Positions 44,611 to 53,298 of a stretch of 64,000 nucleotides of DNA are shown here, piece after piece (within the stretch, counting starts at the first letter, position 1; each line of letters opens with the position of its first letter). Made by a program: the position numbers and the translations under genes. The stretch is taken from positions 1,646,001-1,710,000 of the forward strand of contig NZ_CP060436.1 of assembly GCF_003590145.2 (NCBI RefSeq). The letters are read 5' to 3'. Origin of the DNA: Pseudooceanicola algae (GTDB lineage: Bacteria > Pseudomonadota > Alphaproteobacteria > Rhodobacterales > Rhodobacteraceae). Below the pieces are notes generated by a model. It saw only the letters and a program-made list of their open reading frames with translations, searched no databases and was not told where the DNA came from.

Positions 44611-46389
44611 ATGCCCAGCTACACCGGTCCGACTGATGATCTGCAATTCGTGATCCACGATGTTCTGGACGTTCCTGCACAGGATGTGCCGGGGTATTCC
44701 GATCTGGATCGTGATTTCACCGCGGCGATTCTTGGCGAAGCCGCCAGGATTTCCACCGAGGTTATCGCGCCCCTGAACGCCATCGGCGATCAGCACGGCG
44801 TCAGCCTTGAAAACGGAGTGGTCCGCACGCCGCCCGGTTTCAAGAAGGCTTTCGACCAGCTGCGGGAGGGCGGCTGGACGGGTCTTGATTGTGATCCCGA
44901 TTACGGCGGCCAGGGAATGCCCTATATCCTTTCGGTAGCAACCGGAGAGATGTTCTCGGCCGCCAATCAGGCCTTCATGATGTACCCCGGCCTGACCCAT
45001 GGCGCCTATTCGGCGATCCATGCCCATGGCTCGGACGGTCAGAAGGCCATGTTCCTGCCCAAGATGGTCAGCTGCGAATGGACCGGCACCATGAACCTGA
45101 CCGAGCCGCAATGCGGCACGGACCTGGGTCTGATGCGCAGCAAGGCCGTGCCGCAGGAGGACGGCTCCTACAGCATCACCGGCACCAAGATCTTCATCTC
45201 TGCCGGCGACCACGACATGGCCGACAACGTGATCCACCTGGTGCTGGCCAAGATCCCCGGCGGGCCGGATGGCATCAAGGGCGTGTCGCTGTTCATCGTG
45301 CCGAAGTTCATCGTCAAGGACGACGGTACGCTCGGCGATCTGAACGGCGTCTCCGTCGGCAAGGTCGAAGAGAAGATGGGTATCCACGGCAATGCCACCT
45401 GCGTGATGAACTATGACGGCTCGACCGGCTATCTGCTGGGCGATGCACACAAGGGCATGAGGGCAATGTTCACAATGATGAACGAAGCCCGGCTCGGCGT
45501 CGGTATGCAGGGCCTGTCCCAGGCGGTCGCGGCCTACCAGAACGCGGTGATCTATGCGCGCGAACGGCTGCAGGGCCGCGACGTGACCGGCGTGAAGAAC
45601 CCCGATGGACCGGCAGATCCGATCATCGTCCACCCGGACGTACGCAGGATGCTGATGGATCAGAAAAGCTTCATCGAGGGCGCCCGCGCCTTCGGCCTCT
45701 GGGGCAGCACGATGATCGACCGGGCCCGCGCCACGGGCGACGAAGAGGCCGAAGCGATGATCTCGCTCCTGACCCCGGTACTGAAGGGCTTCCTGACCGA
45801 CCAGGGCTACGACATGACGGTGCAGGCCCAGCAGATCTTTGGCGGTCACGGCTATATCGAGGAACAGGGCATGTCCCAGTTTACCCGCGATGCCCGGATC
45901 ACCATGATATACGAAGGCGCCAATGGCGTGCAGGCGCTGGACCTTGTCGGGCGCAAGCTCGGCCTCAAGGGCGGCAAGACCGCGCTGGCCTTCTTCGATC
46001 TGATCAAGAGCTTCTGCAAGGACAACGCCGGGGACGCAGAGATCGACGCCCAGTTCATCGAACCGCTGAAGGCCTCGTCCAAACAGCTTCAGGAAGCAGC
46101 GATGTTCTTCATGCAAAGCGGAATGAAGAACCCCAATCACGCGCTCGCCGGATCCTATGACTTCATGCATCTCTTCGGGCACGTCTGCCTTGGGTACATG
46201 TGGTCCCGCATGGCTGTTGCCGCGAAGTCAAAGCTCGAAGAGGGCACTGGCGACGCAGCGTTCTACAAGACGAAACTGGTGACGGGGCGCTACTACATGT
46301 CCCGCCGCCTGCCCGCGACCGCCATGCACTTGCAACGGATCCTTTCCGGAGCAGATCCAGTCATGGCCCTAGACGAGGACCAGTTCTGA
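44611..46389 (+). CDS. Acyl-CoA dehydrogenase (large, ~590-residue type)
   Basis: A 592-residue flavoenzyme with the extended C-terminal domain seen in FadE-like and DmdC-type enzymes. Segments: [36 protein letters not shown], the FAD-binding [43 protein letters not shown] with the catalytic Glu in YEGANG. It introduces the 2,3-double bond into acyl-CoA in beta-oxidation. A methylmercaptopropionyl-CoA substrate cannot be excluded, but the thiolase and FadJ partners favour fatty acids. GGGGGAGG precedes the ATG at 44611. Confidence 0.92.
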   Translation: MPSYTGPTDDLQFVIHDVLDVPAQDVPGYSDLDRDFTAAILGEAARISTEVIAPLNAIGDQHGVSLENGVVRTPPGFKKAFDQLREGGWTGLDCDPDYGGQGMPYILSVATGEMFSAANQAFMMYPGLTHGAYSAIHAHGSDGQKAMFLPKMVSCEWTGTMNLTEPQCGTDLGLMRSKAVPQEDGSYSITGTKIFISAGDHDMADNVIHLVLAKIPGGPDGIKGVSLFIVPKFIVKDDGTLGDLNGVSVGKVEEKMGIHGNATCVMNYDGSTGYLLGDAHKGMRAMFTMMNEARLGVGMQGLSQAVAAYQNAVIYARERLQGRDVTGVKNPDGPADPIIVHPDVRRMLMDQKSFIEGARAFGLWGSTMIDRARATGDEEAEAMISLLTPVLKGFLTDQGYDMTVQAQQIFGGHGYIEEQGMSQFTRDARITMIYEGANGVQALDLVGRKLGLKGGKTALAFFDLIKSFCKDNAGDAEIDAQFIEPLKASSKQLQEAAMFFMQSGMKNPNHALAGSYDFMHLFGHVCLGYMWSRMAVAAKSKLEEGTGDAAFYKTKLVTGRYYMSRRLPATAMHLQRILSGADPVMALDEDQF

Positions 46390-46558
46390 GCCCGCATGTC
46401 GGGTGAAACGGGACTGAAAGGCGGAAAATGCCGCACTCACGGACCGGGGAATACATTGGCAATGGTGTGTTCCCCTTTCGTGTTTCTAGGGGGACCTGCC
46501 CAGGCGCAGTCCCCAAAAGGCCTGCGCAGCGGCTGAGAACGGTCAATGCCTCCGGCGG

Positions 46559-46586
46559 GAGTATTTCCGGCCAGATGAAAGAGCCG
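46559..46586 (+). repeat. Second exact copy of the 28-base GAGTATTT element
   Basis: These 28 bases on the plus strand (GAGTATTTCCGGCCAGATGA then AAGAGCCG) are identical to the minus strand of 36795-36822. A small CTCC/GGAG stem precedes it. It lies 170 bp after the acyl-CoA dehydrogenase stop. Confidence 0.8.
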
Positions 46587-46645
46587 CGCCTGACGCATCA
46601 GGCAGGGGCTCTCAATGTACGGTTTCTTGTAGGGCAAAGTGGCTC

Positions 46646-46696
46646 CGCCCCGCTCTGCTCCACCGGATTGGCTACCGGATATGTCGGAGCGGGGCG
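46646..46696. repeat. Perfect 10-bp inverted repeat, 31-base loop
   Basis: CGCCCCGCTC (46646-46655) is the exact reverse complement of GAGCGGGGCG (46687-46696). The loop contains a smaller CCGG/CCGG pair. It sits in the 472-bp gene-free stretch between the acyl-CoA dehydrogenase and GST genes. Confidence 0.6.
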
Positions 46697-46783
46697 TCAC
46701 CTGGCACGTCCATCGGCTCTCCAGCCTGTAACGCACGGCAAGCCTGCCCGATGTGTAGTTAAATTATCGTGACCTGCTCTTCA

Positions 46784-46833
46784 TCATCTGGCCATAAATA
46801 CTCCGAGGGGGTGTGGGGGTGTGAAACCCCCAC
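46784..46833 (-). terminator. Hairpin plus diverged GAGTATTT element, opposite orientation
   Basis: Reading the minus strand, a perfect 8-bp stem (GTGGGGGT/ACCCCCAC, 46813-46833) is followed by GGAGTATTTATGGCCAGATGA. This is the third copy of the hairpin-tail element, with two changes in the middle. It points away from the GST gene that starts at 46862, so it does not end any recognisable transcript. Confidence 0.55.
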
Positions 46834-46861
46834 CTGCCCTGCCAACATCCGGGAGAGCCCC

Positions 46862-47500
46862 ATGACCATCAAACTCCATTGCTTCGGCGAAAGCGGAAAT
46901 TCCTACAAGGCGGCCCTGCCTTTGGCCCTGTCCGGGCTCGATTGGGAGCCGGTGAAGGTAGATTTCTTTCACGGCGCGACCCGCAGCGCCGAATACCTTG
47001 CACTGAACCCCATCGGCGAGGCGCCTGTTATGGTCGATGGCGACCTTACGCTGGCCCAGTCCGGGGTGATCCAGATGTATATCACCGAGAAGACCGGCAA
47101 GTTCGGCGGCGCGACGCCGGACGAGGCGCGCGACGTGATGAAATGGGTTTTCTTCGACAATCACAAGATGTCGAGCCAGGCTGGCATGCTGCGTTTCCAA
47201 ATGAACTTCCTGCCGGAGGAAAAGCGCAACCAGGAGGTCATCGGCTTTGTCACCGCGCGGCTCAAATCCGCCCTTGCAACGCTCAATCGTGTGCTGGAGG
47301 GCCGGGACTGGCTGGTTGGGAATGGGCCCACCCATGCGGATTTCTCGAACTGCGGCTACCTCTATTACCCGGAGCCTTTCACCTTTGATCGCGTCGAATG
47401 GCCCAATATCGACCGCTGGCTGGACAATATCGCAGATCTTCCGGGCTGGAAGCATCCCTATGACCTCATGCCCGGGCGGCCTTCGGATCGCGGTCTGTGA
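46862..47500 (+). CDS. Glutathione S-transferase family protein
   Basis: A 212-residue GST: thioredoxin-like N-terminus KLHCFGESGNSYKAALPLALSGLDWEPVKVDF with LNPIGEAPVMVDGDLTLAQSGVI, and a helical C-terminus. It conjugates or transfers glutathione in the cytosol. The ATG at 46862 follows GGGAGAGCCCC. GST genes recur in such beta-oxidation clusters of Rhodobacterales, but the role there is not known. Confidence 0.9.
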   Translation: MTIKLHCFGESGNSYKAALPLALSGLDWEPVKVDFFHGATRSAEYLALNPIGEAPVMVDGDLTLAQSGVIQMYITEKTGKFGGATPDEARDVMKWVFFDNHKMSSQAGMLRFQMNFLPEEKRNQEVIGFVTARLKSALATLNRVLEGRDWLVGNGPTHADFSNCGYLYYPEPFTFDRVEWPNIDRWLDNIADLPGWKHPYDLMPGRPSDRGL

Positions 47501-47586
47501 AACTGCAACGCAACGTCGTGGTGGAAATTGCCGCCCCGCCTGATGAGATAGGCACAAGAAGAGGGCGGAGGAGCCCTGCAGTTTCA
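47498..47586. repeat. 10-bp inverted repeat spanning the GST-thiolase gap
   Basis: TGAAACTGCA (starting at the GST stop) and TGCAGTTTCA (47577-47586) are exact reverse complements with 69 bases between. The right arm lies 17 bp before the thiolase start. It could hold off or expose the ribosome site, or be chance. Confidence 0.4.
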
Positions 47587-47603
47587 ATTGGACGGAGGAC
47601 CCC

Positions 47604-48815
47604 ATGACCGAAGCCTATATCTACGATGCCGTGCGCAGCCCGCGTGGCAAGGGGCGCAAGGATGGCAGCCTGCACGAGGTGACATCTGTCGCCTTGGGCA
47701 AGCAGATGCTGAACGCGATCCGCGAACGCTCGGGCCTTGAAGGCCACGCGGTCGAGGATGTGATCTGGGGCAACGCCACCCAGGCTTTCGAACAGGGCGG
47801 GTGCCTGGCGCGGACGACCGTGCTGGCCTCGGATCTGGATGAATCCATCCCCGGCCTGTCGATCAACCGCTTCTGTGCCTCCGGCATGGAGGCCGTGAAC
47901 CTGGCTGCCAACCAGGTGAAGGGCGGCGCGGGCGCGGCCTATATCGCCGGCGGTGTCGAATGCATGAGCCGCGTCGCCATGGGTTCGGATGGCGCCGCCA
48001 TTGCCGTGGATCCGACCGTGGCCATGGACAGCTATTTCGTGCCCCAGGGCATCAGTGCCGACATCATCGCAACCGAATACGGATTTTCGCGCGACGACGT
48101 CGATGCCTTTGCCGTCGAAAGCCAGAAGCGCGCGACTGCCGCTTGGGAAGCCAAGCGCTTTGCCAAGAGCATCATCACCATCCGCGACGTCAACGGCCTG
48201 CCGATCCTGGATCACGACGAATACATGCGCCCCGGCACCGATATGCAGGCACTCGGCTCGCTCAAGGCATCGTTCCGCGAAATGGGTGAGGTGATGCCCG
48301 GCTTCGACAAGGTCGCAATGCTCAAATACCCGCATCTCGAGGCGATCAACCACGTCCACCATGCGGGGAACTCCTCGGGCATCGTGGACGGGTCGGCGGC
48401 GATCCTGATCGGCTCGAAGGAATTCGGCGAAGCGCATGGGCTGAAGCCCCGCGCCCGCATCCGCGCCACCGCCAAGATCGGCACCGATCCGACGATCATG
48501 CTGACCGGCCCCGTCCCCGCGACCCAGAAGATCCTGAAGGACGCGGGTATGGAGATCGGCGACATCGACCTGTTCGAGGTGAACGAGGCATTTTCCGCCG
48601 TGGTCCTGCGTTTCATGCAGGCCTTCGACGTCGATCATTCCAAACTGAACGTGAACGGCGGCGCCATCGCCATGGGTCACCCGCTGGGGGCTTCCGGCGC
48701 GATCATCATCGGCACGCTGCTCGACGAGATGGAGCGCAGCGGCAAAGGCACCGGTCTGGCCACGCTTTGCGTTGCCTCCGGCATGGGCGCGGCGACGATC
48801 ATCGAGCTGGTCTGA
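47604..48815 (+). CDS. fadA: Acetyl-CoA C-acyltransferase (thiolase)
   Basis: A 403-residue degradative thiolase. Nucleophile Cys91 in INRFCASGMEAVN; the His of NGGAIAMGHPLGASGA and the second Cys in LATLCVASGMGAA complete the site. It cleaves 3-ketoacyl-CoA to acetyl-CoA and shortened acyl-CoA. GGACGGAGGA lies just upstream. Its stop overlaps the cupin start (TGATG) and FadJ follows, so the two beta-oxidation enzymes are co-expressed. Confidence 0.94.
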   Translation: MTEAYIYDAVRSPRGKGRKDGSLHEVTSVALGKQMLNAIRERSGLEGHAVEDVIWGNATQAFEQGGCLARTTVLASDLDESIPGLSINRFCASGMEAVNLAANQVKGGAGAAYIAGGVECMSRVAMGSDGAAIAVDPTVAMDSYFVPQGISADIIATEYGFSRDDVDAFAVESQKRATAAWEAKRFAKSIITIRDVNGLPILDHDEYMRPGTDMQALGSLKASFREMGEVMPGFDKVAMLKYPHLEAINHVHHAGNSSGIVDGSAAILIGSKEFGEAHGLKPRARIRATAKIGTDPTIMLTGPVPATQKILKDAGMEIGDIDLFEVNEAFSAVVLRFMQAFDVDHSKLNVNGGAIAMGHPLGASGAIIIGTLLDEMERSGKGTGLATLCVASGMGAATIIELV

Positions 48816-49303
48816 TGGTCGTCATCCGCCATGCAGAGGCACGTCGCGACAGCGGCACGCCCGAACAGGCGGCGCATCTGGGTCCGTTTGAAGCGCTGCT
48901 TTATTCTGACACCGGCGGCCTTGGCCAGTTCGGCGCCTTTGTCGAGACGCTGCAACCGGGATCGAAATCCTCGGACCGGCACTGGCACGAGCAGGAGGAC
49001 GAGTTCCTCTACATGCTGAGCGGTGAAGCGACGCTGGTGGAAGACGACGGCACCCATCTGCTGCAGCCCGGCGACGCCTGCTGCTGGCCGGCGGGCGTGG
49101 CGAACGGACACCATGTGGTGAACCGCTCGGGCGCGCCCTGTTCCTACCTGATCGTAGGCAGCCGCAAGGCGGACGATGTGGTGCACTATTCAGAGATCGA
49201 CAAGATCCTCATTCGCGAAAACGGCGCGCGGCGGCTGATCCGCCGCGACGGCACACGGATTGACGGACCCCAGGCCGGGTCCTCTCAAGGGAGCGAGACA
49301 TGA
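48815..49303 (+). CDS. Cupin domain protein between thiolase and FadJ genes
   Basis: A 162-residue single-domain cupin. Metal-site motifs: DRHWHEQEDEFLYMLSGEATLVEDD (His, His, Glu) and LLQPGDACCWPAGVANGHHVVN. Cupins of this form bind a metal and a small acid, or act as sensors; the reaction is unknown. It is coupled at both ends (TGATG with thiolase, ATGA with FadJ), so its role is likely tied to beta-oxidation. Confidence 0.88.
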   Translation: MVVIRHAEARRDSGTPEQAAHLGPFEALLYSDTGGLGQFGAFVETLQPGSKSSDRHWHEQEDEFLYMLSGEATLVEDDGTHLLQPGDACCWPAGVANGHHVVNRSGAPCSYLIVGSRKADDVVHYSEIDKILIRENGARRLIRRDGTRIDGPQAGSSQGSET

Positions 49304-51489
49304 CCGAATTCAACATGGAAATCGACGCCGAGGGCGTCGCGATCATCACCTGGGATCTGCCGGGCAAAAGCATGAACGTCCTGACCCTGGCAGGTGCCGA
49401 CGAGCTGGGCGCGCATGTCGATGCGGCGCTGGCCGACGAGGCCGTTAGGGGCATCGTCATCACCTCGGGCAAGGACACCTTTGCGGCGGGGATGGACCTG
49501 AACGTCATCGCGGGCTTCAAGGAAGAAGGGGTCGAGGGCGTCTTCGACGGCGTCATGGCCCTGCACCACCTGCTGCGCAAGATCGAGCTGGCCGGCGCCG
49601 ACCTCAAGACCATGAAGGGGGGCAAGCCCGTCGCGGCCGCCCTGCCCGGCACGGCGCTTGGCATCGGGCTGGAACTGCCGCTGTCCTGCCACCGGATCTT
49701 TGCCGCCGACAACCCCAGGGCCAAGATCGGCCTGCCGGAAATCCAGGTCGGGATCTTCCCCGGTTCGGGCGGCACCACACGCCTGGTGCGCAAGCTCGGC
49801 GTGATGAATGCCTCTGCCTTCCTTTTGCAGGGCAAGCTGAGCGACCCCAAGGGGGCTGCCAAGGCCGGCCTCATCGACGAGGTGGCCGAGGATCCGCTGG
49901 CCGCCGCCCGGGAATGGGTACTGGCCGCCGGGCCTGCCGATATCGTGAAACCCTGGGACGCCAAGGGATACAAGGTGCCCGGTGGCGCGCCCTACCACCC
50001 GGCCGGTTTCCAGACCTTCGTCGGTGCCAATGCGATGATCATGGCCCAGACCTGGGGCGCCTACCCGGCCCCCAAGGCCATGCTGAGCGCCATCTACGAG
50101 GGCCTCATGGTGCCCTTCGATACCGCCCTCAAGATCGAGGCGCGCTGGTTCACCTCAGTCCTCATGAACCCCTCGTCGGCCAACATGATCCGGTCGCTGT
50201 TCCTGAACAAGGAAGCGCTGGAGAAGGGCGCGAACCGCCCCGAGGCGCCGGACCAGAAGGTCAGCAAGCTCGGCGTGCTGGGCGCGGGCATGATGGGCGC
50301 GGGCATCGCGCTGGTCGCGGCGAATGCCGGTATCGAGGTCGTGCTGATCGACCAGAAGCAGGAGGCTGCTGATCGCGGCCGGGCCAATACGGAAACCTGG
50401 CTCGACGAAGGCATCAAACGCAAGAAGGCGACGCCCGAGAAGAAGGAACAGGTGCTGGCGCGGATCACCGCGACCACCGATTACGCCGCCTTGTCGGATG
50501 CGGACCTGATCATCGAGGCCGTCTTCGAGGACCCGGCCATCAAGGCCGAGGTCACCAAGGCCGTCGAGGCGGTGATCCCCGAGGATTGCATCTTTGCTTC
50601 CAACACCTCGACCCTGCCGATTTCGGAGCTGGCCAAGGCCTCTTCCCGGCCCGGGCAGTTCATCGGAATCCACTTCTTTTCGCCGGTCGAAAAGATGGCG
50701 TTGGTCGAGATCATCAAGGGCAAGCAGACCGGTGACCGGGCCGTGGCCAAGGCGCTCGACTTCGTGCGCCAGATCCGCAAGACGCCCATCGTGGTCAACG
50801 ATGCGCGCTTCTTCTACGCCAACCGCTGCATCATCCCCTACCTGAACGAAGGGGGGCGGATGGTCAGCGAAGGGGTGTCGCCGGTGCTGGTCGAACATGC
50901 GGCGCGCATCCTCGGCATGCCGGTGGGGCCACTGCAACTGATCGACGAGACCTCGATCGACCTTGGGGTGAAGATCGCCAAGGCGACAAAGGCGGCCATG
51001 GGCGATGCCTATCCGGCGGATGCCGCAGGGGTCGACGCGCTGATGTTCTGGCTGCACGACGAAGGCCGCCTGGGCCGCAAGACCAAGGCGGGCTTCTACA
51101 GCTACGACGAGAAGGGCAAGCGCACGAGCCTTTGGGACGGGTTGGAGACGCAATATCCGCTGAAGGATGACCAGCCGAGCCTGATCGAGGTCCAGCATCG
51201 CCTGATCTTCTCACAGGTGCTGGAAGCGGTGCGCGCGCTGGAAGAGGGCGTGCTGGAAGACATCCGCGAAGGCGATGTCGGCGCGATCCTCGGCTGGGGC
51301 TTCATGCCCTGGTCCGGCGGGCCCTTTGCCTGGCTCGACATGATCGGCACGCCCTATGCCGCCGAACGCTGCGACCAACTGGCCGAGACCTTCGGCCCGC
51401 GTTTTGCCTGCCCCGACCTGCTGCGCGACATGGCGGCCAAGGGTCAGAGTTTCTACAAGCGCTTCGGACCGGAAGCAGCCGCTGCCTGA
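49300..51489 (+). CDS. fadJ: 3-hydroxyacyl-CoA dehydrogenase / enoyl-CoA hydratase, bifunctional
   Basis: A 729-residue fusion. The N-terminal enoyl-CoA hydratase/isomerase domain has SGKDTFAAGMDLN, GTALGIGLELPLSCHRIFA and a PEIQVGIFPGSGGTTRL loop with the catalytic Glu. The C-terminal NAD domain begins KLGVLGAGMMGAGIALVAANAG, with IFASNTSTLPISEL and IGIHFFSPVEKM (catalytic His). It carries out hydration and oxidation steps of beta-oxidation, with the upstream thiolase forming the complex. A terminator follows 26 bp after the stop. Confidence 0.95.
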   Translation: MTEFNMEIDAEGVAIITWDLPGKSMNVLTLAGADELGAHVDAALADEAVRGIVITSGKDTFAAGMDLNVIAGFKEEGVEGVFDGVMALHHLLRKIELAGADLKTMKGGKPVAAALPGTALGIGLELPLSCHRIFAADNPRAKIGLPEIQVGIFPGSGGTTRLVRKLGVMNASAFLLQGKLSDPKGAAKAGLIDEVAEDPLAAAREWVLAAGPADIVKPWDAKGYKVPGGAPYHPAGFQTFVGANAMIMAQTWGAYPAPKAMLSAIYEGLMVPFDTALKIEARWFTSVLMNPSSANMIRSLFLNKEALEKGANRPEAPDQKVSKLGVLGAGMMGAGIALVAANAGIEVVLIDQKQEAADRGRANTETWLDEGIKRKKATPEKKEQVLARITATTDYAALSDADLIIEAVFEDPAIKAEVTKAVEAVIPEDCIFASNTSTLPISELAKASSRPGQFIGIHFFSPVEKMALVEIIKGKQTGDRAVAKALDFVRQIRKTPIVVNDARFFYANRCIIPYLNEGGRMVSEGVSPVLVEHAARILGMPVGPLQLIDETSIDLGVKIAKATKAAMGDAYPADAAGVDALMFWLHDEGRLGRKTKAGFYSYDEKGKRTSLWDGLETQYPLKDDQPSLIEVQHRLIFSQVLEAVRALEEGVLEDIREGDVGAILGWGFMPWSGGPFAWLDMIGTPYAAERCDQLAETFGPRFACPDLLRDMAAKGQSFYKRFGPEAAAA

Positions 51490-51515
51490 GGCGCGACGAC
51501 AATATGCAGATCAGG

Positions 51516-51543
51516 CCGCCCGGAGGGAACTCCGGGCGGTTTT
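51516..51543 (+). terminator. Rho-independent terminator after fadJ
   Basis: CCGCCCGGAG and CTCCGGGCGG form a perfect 10-bp stem with a GGAA loop, followed by TTTT. It lies 26 bp behind the fadJ stop and closes the beta-oxidation operon. Confidence 0.88.
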
Positions 51544-51639
51544 GCCTTGGCGAAGGGCGCCATTGCCAGTGGTTCCGGCAGCAGAACATAGCGGGAAAAA
51601 CACAGCAGCAGGGCCGTGATTTCGGGGCCCGCGTGGCTG

Positions 51640-52560
51640 GCCGGGATGCCGCAGTAGGCGATCGTTTTCGATGCTGCCGAGGGGTGGACCGACCTGTCGG
51701 TCATGGCCTTCTTGATTGGTATCTGCCTCGGCCAGTTGGTGCTTGGGCCCGTGTCGGTCCGCACTTGCCGCAAACCCGGCGCACTGATGGGCGTCGGGCT
51801 GTTCCTTGCCACCTCGCTCGGCGACCTGTTCGTCGCAGGGCCGAACCAGCTGCTGTTCCGGCGCCTTGCCCAGGGTGTCAAAGGCGTGGTCGGGAAGGTG
51901 GTGGGCCTGGCCCTGCTGATGGCACCGCTTCTCGGCTCGGCAATCCCGGTGGTGACGCGCCGGCAGGCGATCTTTGCGACACTGGCCGGCTTGGCGGCCC
52001 TGGTCTTCGTGCCAATGCTCTTCGTGATGCCCCTTCGTGCCAATGCTCTTCGTGATGCCCCTTCGTGCCAATGCTCTTGGTGATGCCCCTTCGTGCCAAT
52101 GCTCTTCGTGATGCCCGACACCCGATCCCGCGCGGCCAGTCAACCCTCTTGGGCCCTCGGCACCTACGCATGACGGCGGCTGAAGAAGGACGACTGCGCC
52201 CCAAGCCGGGCCCATGGCCATCGTTCAGCGCGGCCTTTTCGCCTGTATCGCGACCGCCCAGGTGATCCTGATTTCGACCTGTGACCCGTCCAGGATGGCC
52301 CGTCCCTAATGGCCTGTCGCCGATCGCCCTTTCGCTGGTCTTCGCCGGAAATGCCTGTGGTCTCGCGGTCTGCGCCCGGATCGGCATGAACCTGGCGGTG
52401 AAATACCGGGCGCTGCGGGTGCCCCGGCGCGCCGACCCGTTCTGCGCGGTGGTCTCTCTGGTGCCGTCGGGGTCGCCCCTGCCGGCCTTCGGGGTCAGCA
52501 CATTGGTCTATCCGCGCGGGGGAGGCCCCCATTCGCATCGCAGGGCCCGTTCTTTCCACT
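51640..52560 (+). pseudogene. Decayed Bcr/CflA-type MFS drug transporter
   Basis: Pieces of one MFS protein are spread over different plus-strand frames. One reads WTDLSVMAFLIGICLGQLVL, GPVSVRTC and FRRLAQGVKGVVGKVVGLAL; another, from about 52310, reads NGLSPIALSLVFAGNACGL and AVCARIGMNLAVKYRAL, as in the second half of Bcr transporters. The first N-terminal helix and much of the middle are missing. A 28-bp sequence is tandemly repeated four times inside it, and its third copy brings a stop codon into the frame. The gene is not functional. Confidence 0.7.
52005..52116 (+). repeat. Four tandem copies of a 28-bp unit
   Basis: The unit starts CTTCGTGCCAATGCTC and ends TTCGTGATGCCC. Copies are at 52005, 52033, 52061 (one change, TTG for TTC) and 52089, with no spacers. 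It lies in the MFS remnant. As 28 is not a multiple of three, each copy shifts the frame. The unit itself is nearly two imperfect repeats of CTTCGTGMYRATGC. Confidence 0.97.
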
Positions 52561-52653
52561 TCGTGCCGAGCGAGGGAAAAAGTCCGGCGGCTTCCTGCTG
52601 CGGGGCCACGTGATGCCTTCCGCCGCGCCACGTCAGGGCGTAGGATCAGAGCC

Positions 52654-53298
52654 ATGCGCATGCCTCTCACCCTGACCACATCCCTGGCTCTGCCGCTTTT
52701 CGTCCCGCTTGGCGCGGCGGCGCATCCGCATATCTTCGTCTCGACCGCTCTGCACATGGTGATCTCACCCGAACAGCAGTTGACGGCGGTCGAGGTCACC
52801 TGGGCCTATGACGAATTGTACACCATGCTGGTGCTCGACGAACTGGGTCTCGACCCCGATTACGATGGCGTCCTGACCGAGGCCGAGCTTGAAACCCTGG
52901 ACGGTTACGACTTGAACTGGATGCCCGGATTCGAGGGCGATCTTTACCTTCAGAAGGACGGCGCGCCCCTGCCCCTTGGCCCCCCGCACAGCCTTGGCGT
53001 GGCCTTGCGGGATGGGCAATTCGTCAGCCGCCATGCCCGTGTCCTGCTGACGCCCGTGGCCGCCGACGAGGTCTCTGCGCGGGCCTATGATCCGGGGCTT
53101 TATACCGGCTATGATCTGGGGGGGGGCGTGACCCTCGATCAAGGCTGCCAGGCCGAGATCACACCGCCGGTGATGGACACCGCCTACGAGGCATTGGCCC
53201 GCAAGATGGCCGAGATCCCGGCCGATGCGCTGGACTACCCCCAGGTCGGAGAGAGCTTTTCCGACGAGATCCGCCTGCACTGCGAGGCCCGCTCGTGA
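52654..53298 (+). CDS. DUF1007 family periplasmic protein
   Basis: A 214-residue exported protein. The signal peptide is MRMPLTLTTSLALPLFVPLGAAA, followed by HPHIFVSTALHMVIS and an acidic stretch WAYDELYTMLVLDELGLDPDYDGVLTEAELE. DUF1007 proteins accompany NicO/RcnA-type exporters and may bind Ni2+ or Co2+ with the N-terminal HPH. It overlaps the NicO gene by four bases. Confidence 0.9.
   Translation: MRMPLTLTTSLALPLFVPLGAAAHPHIFVSTALHMVISPEQQLTAVEVTWAYDELYTMLVLDELGLDPDYDGVLTEAELETLDGYDLNWMPGFEGDLYLQKDGAPLPLGPPHSLGVALRDGQFVSRHARVLLTPVAADEVSARAYDPGLYTGYDLGGGVTLDQGCQAEITPPVMDTAYEALARKMAEIPADALDYPQVGESFSDEIRLHCEARS

Noticed and set aside
44107-46182. 691-codon minus-strand frame
   Set aside because: Antisense to the MerR and acyl-CoA dehydrogenase genes; no recognisable domain.
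44611-46389. DMSP demethylation dehydrogenase DmdC as reading of the acyl-CoA dehydrogenase
   Set aside because: Length and N-terminus resemble DmdC, but no dmdA, dmdB or dmdD is present and thiolase and FadJ follow, so fatty-acid oxidation is preferred; a phylogeny would decide.
52005-52116. Regular 28-bp repeats considered as a CRISPR array
   Set aside because: The copies are directly adjacent with no spacers and there are no cas genes; they are a minisatellite.
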